The notes beneath the pieces are model-generated. The model had not been told where the DNA came from. It searched no databases and worked only from the letters and a program-made list of their open reading frames with translations. A DNA stretch of 64,000 nucleotides from Acanthococcus lagerstroemiae (lineage: Eukaryota; Arthropoda; Insecta; Hemiptera; Eriococcidae): contig CM063108.1 in the NCBI GenBank assembly GCA_031841125.1, positions 55,388,122-55,452,121 on the forward strand, in the 5' to 3' direction. Below are positions 55,003 to 64,000 of the stretch, one piece after another (position 1 is the stretch's first letter; the number at the start of each line of letters is the position of its first letter). The translations under genes were made by a program, and so were the position numbers.

Positions 55003-55429
55003 TGTCTTCTGTTTTCTCTCTCTAATTCAGTCCCTTCCCAGCCCCTCAATAAAAAATACCTTCTTCTCAATCTAACTTTATAAAAAAGAAGAGAAACAAG
55101 CAGCAATTCTGCATGACTAGGGTCGGCAAATGCTGCAATTCCTGTCGTCTGAATTCTGCAAAACACTAACGCACTCTATATTCATCAATAATAAATATCC
55201 TACAAAACTAGGACAGAATCGTCATCCATATGACTACTTGATAACGTCTAAGTACTGAACAATTTGAAGGGGGGTGATCGCAATAGGGTCTAGCCGACCC
55301 TAAAAAGGTCTCGCTGCACGGTTCTTCTACTCCTGGATCTTCCAAGTAAACCTTGTCCTTTTCCAGTGATTTAGCTAACTGATTTGGTACATTCTTCATG
55401 TACAAATGCCAAAATAATAGTTAGGTCTT
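55003..55429. other. unassigned DNA between two elements
   Basis: No gene or paired-end element recognised. Confidence 0.35.
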
Positions 55430-55938
55430 TTTTCATAGTTTGGCGATTGATATCTTCTTTTTCTTGTGACGCGTTCTCCAGTTTAGAGGTTGGCTATCCA
55501 AATAGCTATTTGTATTCTGGAGATAGCTTTTCGGAAGAGCTTCAATGAGCGTCCGAGGCATTGAAGTAGAGGCCCTGTAACTACGAATTCTATCGCCTAC
55601 GCTTCGATTTTCTTTTGCTAATCCTGCCCTCCCATATTCAACCGCAGTAACTCGCATTTCTCTTCGCGAAGTATGTGCCCCAGGTATTGTATTTTTTCGC
55701 CGCCTTATTGCGACCAGGAGTTCAGCATCTTTCCCATTTTGTGTAATACTTCCACATTTGGCACTCTTTTGATCCAGGCTATTCGTAACATCCTGCGATA
55801 TACGTAAAGTTCCAGCACCTGTATTCGTTTTCCCGTGACCTCAGTCAAAATCCAGCTCTCGCAGCCGTACATCAACTCGGGGAGAACATGACACACCATT
55901 CTCATAGCTGATTGTAAAGCCTGCTTTCCGGAGGGCAC
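55430..55938 (-). pseudogene. LINE ORF2 C-terminal fragment
   Basis: The minus-strand frame from 55938 reads VLPELMYGCESWILTEVTGK, LYVYRRMLRIAWIKRVPNVE and VLHKMGKM. These are the conserved post-RT L-x-Y-G-C-E-S-W, R-R-M-L-R-I-x-W and N-x-E-V-L blocks of L1/RTE-type LINEs. After a frame change, 55657-55500 continues with the GKRSVGRRRxSWLRNL-like tail (KENRSVGDRIRSYRAS). It is the 3' end of an element whose rest is missing, a typical 5' truncation. Confidence 0.8.
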
Positions 55939-55939
55939 A

Positions 55940-57640
55940 GTTCCCTAATATTTCTACTCGGTTGGTCAGTAGGTTGATTTGCGCTTGAGATCGAGGCTGC
56001 GTTTTAACTTATCTAAAATTTAAGTATTTTTGCGGTTTTTTATCCATCGGATGATCAGGCGTTATCCCAGTTTCTGCTGTACCTATACCTGCTTATCGTG
56101 AGCACGATCTCGTGATCACACGTGCTAATCAGACCAGCGTATCCTCTCGCTCTCGACTAGGATGAATGACCCAGACAAGACGGTGTCATGCAACACGTTG
56201 GTTACTCGAGCAACCGGTACCAACTTGTTCGAATCCCGAACGACCCTGGCGTCATATGCGCGTATTAATTCCGCGAAAGATGGTCGTCATAACTGGGTAT
56301 CGAAACGGGCTCCTCAATAATTGTGTGTACAGCATTTAAATAAAAAGTGTGCCTACTGTAAGCCCACTTTTTGTACCGGCGTAATAATGGTCATGCGAAT
56401 GCCTTAATAACCGCACATAATTAACCGGCGTGTGTCGTAATCTATCGCATATGTACTTACTTGAGCGACGCCGATACAAGATACGGCCTGCAAATTGTAG
56501 TGTATAGAAATTTTAACGGGTCACGGTCATCTGGATGGACATATCTGGAGCGAGTCGGGTTATGTATGTATTTGTACATTCGTGATCTCGTGGTCTCGTG
56601 CTCTCAAAACTGTAGAGAGGAAATGACGATGGTGGAAAGTGCACCAATCACCGGTGATCCGATTGGCGATGATCGTTTTGTAGACAGGTTCGAGCACGAG
56701 TCAACGACAATAAACTTCGAATCATCATTTCCTGGTCAACGATTCGAAAAATTAGCATAAGTGACTCTGACCGAAATTCTCCTTAAAATGTATGCATCCG
56801 GTCAAAAACGACCTACTCGGACCGAATCCAAAGAAGAATGATTAAAATTGACCCTGAATTATTTGCCTTTAACCTGATCAGAAATCATCTAGGAGAGACG
56901 AAACTGGATTAAATCCATTGAAGAGCGGCGACTTGTGACCAAGATTGATCGAGAACATTTTTTGGTATTGAAGACCGCGAGTTTATGGCTCCAGCCGGCG
57001 CGTTTATAGGTACATATTGACAAAACTTTCACTAACGAAGTTGTTTGACGTAGACTGTTCAAAGAGGATTATGTTCGAGTTATGGTGATACTAGCTGAAC
57101 TGTCCACGGCTTCGTCGGTGATGCACAATAATTATGCCTAAGATCAGCATTTGGTTCACGGTAATTGATCTGCATGAATGCTCAGATTGTATTCTAAGAA
57201 AAGAAACTTCACACATGGATGGGAAGGTAGAAGCAGGGGTAAAAATTTAAAAATCTGCACCACTCGTACCAAACAACATTTTAAAGAAAGCGCTCAGTAT
57301 TTATTAGTCGTCAATTTGTCGACCCCCCCCCCCCGGGAGACACATACCCACCCGTGAGAGTGACGAAAGTCCCCCCGTCCCCGAATTAAGTAACTTAACT
57401 TGGTTCATGATATATTTCGAGCAGTTTTGAGCTTTCGGTGAAATCTCTCCGTCAAAAGTCACCCACTTTCTCCGAAATTTTGTGCTTATGATCTTGAAGT
57501 TTCCGACTTGAAAATTTTGGGTCACCCATTTCCCATTTACCACCTTACCACCTACATGAAGGTTGACCGAATGATTGGTACATTTTGTTGAAAATTACGA
57601 AGTAGAAACCCATTAATTCAATCAGAAATAAGTAACTGTT
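55940..57640. other. unassigned, GC-richer, CpG-containing DNA
   Basis: 56090-57100 is repeat-poor and richer in CpG than the surroundings, with a 99-codon open frame at 56461-56760 that I do not recognise. It might be unique conserved non-coding sequence or an unrecognised exon. A C-run at 57326-57338 follows. Confidence 0.4.
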
Positions 57641-57649
57641 CTATCGAAA

Positions 57650-57900
57650 TTTCCAGGGTCGAAACTATAAGGGGTGTGGGGGGTTGAAACACCCCCTAAT
57701 AATTTGTCAGTCGGCAAATTTTGAAACTGTTCTTTTGAATTTTTCAGTTTTTATGAATGTTTGTTTGTTTGTTTGTTTCAATTGAAAAATATTTCTATTA
57801 AAAAATCGGCAAATTTTTTAATTTTGTCATCGGCGAATTTTTAGTTTTCAAAAAATATTTGTCGGCCAATTCTTCTTCTCCGCCTCCCCAAACTGAAAGT
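57650..57900 (+). repeat. dispersed repeat, uninterrupted copy
   Basis: Shares 'gaaac(a)ccccc(t)aataattt', 'ggcaaattttgaaactgttc', 'gtttgtttgtttgttt', 'aaaatcggcaa' and 'tttgtcggc' in order with the split copy at 58660-58759 plus 59751-59900. Non-coding, AT-rich. Serves as an empty-site control for the element at 58760. Confidence 0.7.
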
Positions 57901-58547
57901 CGAATTTCGTTTCTGAAAATGGAGTACCCTGGACTCCTGTTAGGGACTAGAAAATCAAAAGCCGAAGGCTTCACGCTGAGTATCGAACGTTATCTGAAAG
58001 GTTGAAACAAAGCTGAAAAATGTGGAAGATATTTCGAAAATCTGAAAGTTGGTTGCAAACGTCGAATTTCGAATTTCAGTGACTATTCTGTTTTTACTAG
58101 ATTCTCTGTTTGACCAAGAGCCTGAAATTTGAGAAACTTGAAGATTTTATTAAAATCCAAAAGTTGAAAGCAAGAGACTTATTTTCCAATGAAGCTGAAT
58201 CTGATAGCAAATGTACTATTGTTTAACTGACGGGCTTTGGTCCTGGTGAATACCTATAGGAGGGAAATTTAGTCTGGAACTCAAAACTCCATGATGTGTT
58301 TTTCCCATAAGAACCAGGGAGCTTGCGGCACGGATTCCTTTAATCCGATCGACCTGAAACCTTGTAGTGTTTTTTTTTTCGATTTTATTGGAACCAATTT
58401 AAGAGACGAATCAGAGAAAATTCAGAAAAGATCACCAAGAGTAACTAACGACCACACCTTAATGTGTAAAGGGAGTTATGTGTTCCTCTTATGTATTCCT
58501 AACATCCTTCCAGCTTAACCTCCCAGACTAGGGTATACTCATGTGCG

Positions 58548-58634
58548 CAAATGAGGAGTTATCTGTCAAAAAGGCGCTTGACATATGGGATTCCCATATG
58601 TAAAGCGCCCTTTTGACAAATAACTCCTCAAATG
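58548..58634. repeat. 87-bp palindrome related to 29933-29992
   Basis: Arms 'aaatgaggagttatctgtca' plus 'aaaaggcgctt' and their inverse, with an additional inner pair 'catatggga/tcccatatg'. The outer arm is the same as at 29933. Confidence 0.85.
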
Positions 58635-58759
58635 TAAGTGCAACCAATCTGCATTTGCAGGAACGAAACTATTGGGAAGGGGTGAAACACCCCCAATAAT
58701 TTGACAGTTGGCAAATTTTGAAACTGTTCATTTGAATTTTTTATTTTCTAAGAACATTT

Positions 58760-59750
58760 CGTTGGGTTAGTATGAAAAGGTGCTATCTGGGGGAGAAAAA
58801 ATTACAGGAGAGAGGTTTAAAGGTTTTGAAGCAAGCAACCACAACAAAGCTGTTAAAAATGGGTTTAGCTAAAAATAGTATAACAATGCTTCAATATTCA
58901 ACTAGTAATTACTTCAGAGATGAAAATATTCCACTTTTCTTGAACTTTTCATAAAGTGGCAGTTTCTATAAAAGGGGGTAACTTTTTCGATCGATCAAAG
59001 TCTCAGAAAACGCGAAAAAAGAAGAACAAAATTTTTTGGTGGAAAAAATTAATTTTGAGATTTTGGTTGATTTCTATAGAAAAAACATGGCAATAACGAA
59101 AAGACAAAATTTACGCGCATGAGAGAGAAGAGGGAGAGGAGAAAGAGAATTATGAAAGAAAATGAGGAAAGAATGTGAATGTCTGCGTTCGCTTTTTCGT
59201 GGTTTTTTGGAGCTTACGAATAAATCCGATGTTCTGAATTGTTACCACGCAGAAGAGCGAAGAATTACCTTTCCAACAAGCCCTTGTTGAGGCTGGTAAC
59301 GTGATTCCGCGGCGAGTTAAGGCCGCTTGACAGAGTGGGAGAAAAAGGTGTGTCTAACTTTAAACACGTTTTTCCCAAAAACGTGTTTTCGCGCGTTTTC
59401 GTTACTCTCATCTTTGACCGCTTGTATCTCCGGAATAAAAAACGCTACAAATCTCGCCGACAGCTCGTTGGAATGGACATTCATTCCTCTATTACGTACT
59501 GTCTGTAACTCAAAATTCGTCGGATTGACAAAGTTACCCCTTTCTATAGAAACTGCCACATATTATGATGAATTTTGTCAGTAATGTATTTTGAAGCCAT
59601 TTTGTTTTTAGCGTTTCCTGTTGAACTGAGGTAATATTTTACCATTTACCATGTGGTATCTTGTAGATAATAAAATTCCCTATCCAATAATACCAAAAAG
59701 TCACTTTGTGAAAAAATTTCAGATAACACCTTTTCACACTAACCCCAACG
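58760..59750. mobile_element. DNA element with CGTTGGGTTAGTRTGAAAAGG ends
   Basis: The left end cgttgggttagtatgaaaag and the right end cttttcacactaacc plus ccaacg are inverted over about 30 bases (through 'tgctatctg' and 'cagataaca') with few mismatches. It interrupts a repeat whose intact copy is at 57650. attt on both sides may be a 4-bp target duplication, though the site is itself repetitive. About 990 bp, with no recognised transposase. A hairpin 'aaacacgtttttcccaaaaa' plus 'cgtgttt' lies near 59356. Confidence 0.75.
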
Positions 59751-59900
59751 ATTTGTTTGTTTGTTTATTTTATATGTTTCAATTAAAAATATTTTGATTT
59801 CAAAATCGGCAATTCTTCAAATTCTTAAAAAATTTTGCTAACGAATTTTTAGTTTAAAAAAAAATTTGTCGGCATATTTTCCTTCTCCCCCCCCCCTCAC
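59751..59900 (+). repeat. right part of the split dispersed repeat
   Basis: Continues the repeat begun at 58660-58759 ('gtttgtttgtttat', 'aaaatcggcaa', 'tttgtcggca'), matching 57760-57880 in order. Confidence 0.7.
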
Positions 59901-59929
59901 TGAAAGTCAAGTTTCGTCTCTGGAAATTT

Positions 59930-61780
59930 CGAAAATTTTGAAGATGAACCTTTGAAAATTTTGGTTAGGTTCAGTCATGTGTGGGTAGTAGTTGAGGGAA
60001 TTCCAAATATTTTATTATTCTGCCCTCAGTTAGGAGTGTACCCATGACTGAATGAGTGGTACATTTTCTTTCGAAAACTTCAAACTTTAGACACATGTTA
60101 TCATCTTGCTTTCAGTTAGGAATATACCACACAAATTTGAGAAGTTTTTGAAGGAATAATCGCGTCACCTTTGACTTTAATATTTTGAATCAAACAGTTA
60201 CCATGCGCTCGCACAAGATGACCGAATACTTTTTTTTTGTTTTGTTTTGTTTTATGTATTTAAATTAGTGGTACTTTTCTAAATTACAAATTTAATTCTT
60301 GAGACGCATCTTATCAGGTTGATCTCAATTTGAAATGTACCCTCCAGGTTGAGAAATTTGAAGGGAAAATAGTATCGGCTTTCGATTGGGAACATTTTGA
60401 ATTCCGTCGCTTTTTACTTTTGAAGATTTTTGGATCTCCCACTTAACATGTGAATGTGAACGTTGACTCAAAGATGGATACATTTTTCCTGTTGTCGTAC
60501 CAAACTTTATAGACGTACTCGTATTTCATCATCTTACCTTCAGTCAGGAATTTATGCTGTACAAATTTGAAAAATTTTGAATGAAAACTGGCGTCTTGCC
60601 TCTAAAAATGTTGGGTCTTCCATTTACCATATAGATATGTAATCTGATTAAGTGGTACTTTTTTTTTGTAAATTTCAAGCCTTAGGCGCATCTTATCAGT
60701 TTGCCTTCAATTAAGAATATACCCTCCAAATTGGAAAAATTAGAAGAACAGTGGCTTAGCCTTTTGACTTGAACATTTTGAATGTCGTCGCTTTTTACTT
60801 CTGGAAACTTTTCGATTTTACATTCAAGGTGTACATGTGAACGATAATTCAAAGATGGGTACATTTTTTTTCTTTAATTCCGGAATTAGGGAACATATCA
60901 TCGTTTTGCCCTCAGTTAGTAATATACCCTACAAGTTTGAGAAATTTTGATCGGAAAATGGCATCGCCTTTTGCCTCTAAAAATTTTGGGTCTCCCGGTT
61001 ACCATGTAAATATATAATCTAACGAGATAGATGGGATTTTTTTGGGGGGAGGGGGGAATTTTAGATTTGAGACACATTTTATCATTTTGCTTTTTATTGA
61101 AATTTGAGAAATTTTAAAGAAAAACACAGGCTGTTCAGCATGTGCACACGTAGGCTGATTAAATAAAAAAGACCTAGTAGGTTTGTTTTTTTCTTTTTGT
61201 TGAAAATATCAAACTTTTGATACGTTTACTTATTTTGCTCTCAATTAGAAATGTACAGGCTTAATTATGTTTCTTCAAGACATGATCAATATTTTATAAA
61301 GCTCTTGCAGCTATTTAAGACTCGTTTAAAACTCTAAGGGAATCCGTGAAACTAAGTAAGACTCTTCAATGATAATTTAAAACTCTGCCGGATCTGTATG
61401 AGACTTTATAAGAATCTTCTTTTAAACCCTCCAAATTTGAGAAATTTGAAGAGAAATGACTTCACCTTTTTACTCGGAACAATTTTAATGGCGTCACCTC
61501 TTGCTTGTGAAAATTTTTGGATTTTTCATTCATCATAAAAATGGGAATGTTAAATCGAAGATATGTAGGTACGGATTTTATCATTTTGCCCTCAATTAGC
61601 AATATACGTATGTACCTTACAACTGAATGAATAATATATTTATTTTCTTTCTTTTTTTCTGAAAATTCCAAGCTGTAGACTCATCTAAATATTTTGCTTT
61701 GAATTAGATTAGGAATATACCTTTCAAATTTGAAGAATTATTGAGGAGAAATGGTGCCACCCTGTGAATTTTATGTACAC
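59930..61780 (+). repeat. degenerate tandem array, unit about 200 bp
   Basis: The phrase 'ttgcc(c)tca(g/a)tta(g)gaatatacc' recurs near 60024, 60110, 60318, 60534, 60708, 60910, 61236, 61588 and 61697. It is followed each time by '(c)aaatttgagaaattttgaa', 'gcgtc(g/a)cctttt', a '(t)taccatgt' segment and a T-rich run. Units have drifted and some are truncated. Non-coding. Confidence 0.7.
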
Positions 61781-61989
61781 ATACAAGAATGAGATGGAAT
61801 ATGAAAGAAGAATTGATAGAAGATAGATAGGGTAGATGGAAGATGAAGATGTATGAGATTGGCATCCCTCGTTAAAAAAATAATGTTTTAAAAAAAACGA
61901 AGATTGAATATAGCTGATTATGTTATACCGAGAAGGCTGATACTGAATCAAAGAATGAGTTTTATCATCAGAAGTAATATGAAATTGAC

Positions 61990-62280
61990 AGTGGCGAATT
62001 TAAGGCTACAATCCTAGTCGGTAACCATTCAAAGGGCTCTGCTATTTTCGTGGCTTAAAAAAAGTCGCTTCGATTTTCTGTACAATAAATTGCGTAATTC
62101 TAGCTCAGGCCCCTGAAAATAAGGTCAGACGAGATCCATATAAAAAAATCAAACGATTTTACTGGAAGTTGCTTGTGTGCAGAAAAAGGTTGCATGATTC
62201 TATAGGGACTCCTGAAAAAACTCATGCGATGTCTTAGTAGCGAAGGGAGGGACCGGGGCTGAAGAAGATACAATTTTAAT
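61990..62280 (+). repeat. repeat related to 53500-54153
   Basis: Starts cagtggcgaatttaaggc and contains 'aaaaaatcaaacgattttac' and 'aggtcagacgagat', echoing the phrases of the 53500 repeat in inverse sense. The right end was not found. Confidence 0.4.
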
Positions 62281-62834
62281 CTTAATTCGGTCTAATTTTG
62301 CAGCTATAGTGTCCAACGTCATCAGTTACTTGTATTCCTTCCATGGTTTGAAACCCGAAGGCTTTTTCGTTTTCATACAAAGTCCTGTGATTATGTCAGC
62401 AGTTGGGGCTTCTGAAGCCAGAGCCAATGATTAACCGAGAGTCATCAGTCAGCCACTGTCAACACTTGTTTTCTGTCTGGCTATATCGTCTTTTTTTCGG
62501 TGCATCTGCCAGTGACATATCGAAGTTACTAGTAGGGGGAGATTGGGGGGGGGCATTTTCCAGTTGGGAAGTTTCCGATTTCAGGGACAGAAGGCGTGAT
62601 AATTTTGATTTTTTTTATTATGTCCCAGAAACGCCAAAAACAGGCCAAATCGTATGAAAAGTCTCAAATTTTCTAGAATTTTCCAACCGAAGGCCACAGA
62701 TTTTGTACTAAAGCAACAAACTTTTTGTAAAGGGAAACTCCCGCGGTATGCCCCTGCCTTCTGCTGGTTCGTCGATAGGTCTTCTTTCCTTCAGGACGCC
62801 TCTACTTTCTTTTTGATTGTCGATCAGTCTATTA

Positions 62835-62875
62835 GCTATCTGCCTGTCTGTCTATCTGTCTATCTATCCATTCAT
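62835..62875 (+). repeat. CTGT/CTAT microsatellite
   Basis: ctgcctgtctgtctatctgt followed by ctatctatcc, an imperfect tetranucleotide run. Confidence 0.8.
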
Positions 62876-62916
62876 CTGCTTGTTAGCTTGTGAACTTGAA
62901 ATCATAAAGTATCGGT

Positions 62917-63255
62917 AGTGTTGCCAGATTTAGTACATTTGGACCAGATCAGGTACATTTCAACTTTTCTAATACAATGCCCGGCGATTTCAACAATTTT
63001 TGTACGTTTTGGCACATTTTCATTATTCTTCGTTTGATCTGGTACATTTTCTGGTACGTTTTGTCATTTTTTGATTTGTTTTGGTACATTTTATTATGTA
63101 TTCAGCGGATTTTGGTACATTTTAAAAATTTTGATCAAAAATATTTCGTTAGCGTTTGGGTACAACTTTAAAGATCACATATTTTATTTGAAATCTGGTA
63201 CAATCTTGGAAAATTTCTTGCTGGTGCATTTTTCAACTTCCCATCTGGCAGCACT
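62917..63255. mobile_element. hAT-like MITE with AGTGTTGCCAGAT ends
   Basis: agtgttgccagat (62917) and atctggcagcact (63255) are inverted with one mismatch. The interior repeats 'ggtacattt' many times. Neighbouring 8-mers do not match, so no target duplication is claimed. 339 bp, non-coding. Confidence 0.7.
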
Positions 63256-64000
63256 CACCATTTGGGAGAACCAGTGATGGAATATGTCCCTTACTTTAAC
63301 TCGTGCACCAAAAAAATTCGACGCAGAATATTAGGCGTTGTTCCTGTAATTAACACTTGAAAAAAACTGAAGAAAATATCAGTTTTACCTGCCAGCATGA
63401 GGAAGTTATACGGAGATAGAAGAACGAAATGAATATCTTACACCTTAGTACACGCGTGTCTATTATGTCGCAAAAATGCATCGCTGTATCGTTCTTTCAT
63501 TTTGCGAAGTCAGCACACCATGAGCATGACAGGTGGTTTGACGTCGAGGATTCCTATCGCGTTGGTAAAATTGAAATACAGTAAAATAAACATTAAAAGA
63601 TACACGTGAGCAAATCGGTTATAACAGGTATCACGTTCACGGCCAGTTGAGTTCGATTTTGTGTTTTAATTGCTCTTTGTCCCAGCCGGTGCACAGTAAT
63701 CACTTTTGCCAAAAACATCCGTATGGCAGATTCTGCGAGAAGGTTGAAATGAACAGAGGTGAAAAAAGTCCTTCTTACCTTCAGGTCTCTGATCTTGAAA
63801 TTTCGACAGGATGGCCAGTTCTTGGTAAACCGACAAGTCAGGGAATGTGAGCACACCTGGAAAAGTCAGGGAATTTTGAAGACAGTTTTATGATGTGAAA
63901 GTATTGTACAATTTTCTCTGTCAGACTCAATTGAACATTTTTTTTAAAGATAATTTGTTTGTTATGGAAAAGTTGGAAAATGGGCTGGAAAAATCTAGAG
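63256..64000. other. unassigned right edge
   Basis: No gene recognised. 'ctggaaaagtcagggaattt' at 63858-63877 looks like the end of a DNA transposon that would continue past the window. Confidence 0.35.

Noticed and set aside
56195..56260. A tRNA-like T-arm (gttcgaatcccgaac) with possible neighbouring stems
   Set aside because: The stem and loop sizes do not fit a T-arm, and no acceptor stem or anticodon arm can be drawn around it.

Overview
This is a eukaryotic nuclear window, almost certainly from an arthropod and most likely an insect. The evidence is spliced genes with GT/AG introns, an AT-rich background, an arthropod-type Mediator gene, and a dense load of insect-style transposons. Guessing a hemipteran is inference only. 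I see no bacterial-style operons, rRNA, tRNA or CRISPR.

Host genes are sparse. (1) 1108-9021 (+) holds the last three coding exons of a Ser/Pro/Asn-rich protein, perhaps the C-terminal tail of a Rel/NFAT-type transcription factor. The gene starts off the left edge and its 6.9-kb intron is packed with transposon debris. (2) 15232-18385 (-) is a complete 11-exon Mediator subunit 17 (MED17) gene of 651 codons, the best-supported gene here. (3) 20670-21263 (+) is an intronless ORF for a basic protein with a C-terminal coiled coil, function unknown. (4) A CpG-rich candidate 5' exon ends at a good donor at 32130, and a first coding exon lies at 45469-45880 (+). The latter encodes an N-glycosylation-rich N-terminus, perhaps of a membrane receptor. 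Linking the two is inference, and any later exons lie to the right or were not recognised.

The rest is mostly mobile DNA. Retroelements: LINE fragments at 1595-2513, 5159-6199 (ORF1 plus the start of ORF2), 27490-27925, 34480-34705 and 55430-55938; Penelope-like pieces at 2560-2850 and 43640-44475; an internally deleted Ty3/gypsy element with two LTRs and a GTAT target duplication at 10780-12613. DNA elements: a Mutator-like (MULE) transposase relic at 6643-7519; a piggyBac-like element at 48491-53257 split by hAT-type elements; and non-autonomous hAT-type elements with 8-bp target duplications at 19750-20418, 21937-22817 (with a second one nested at 22115-22670), 29030-30265 and 50034-50630. 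There are also perfect-ended MITEs, foldback palindromes, degenerate tandem arrays (37225-37740, 59930-61780) and a dispersed 'gagtctta' repeat seen at several distant sites.

The most informative parts are the nested insertions, which give relative ages, the multi-palindrome foldback at 28148-28882, the MULE relic flanked by inverted clusters of one 10-mer, and a TATA box just upstream of the last exon of the left gene that could drive a short isoform.
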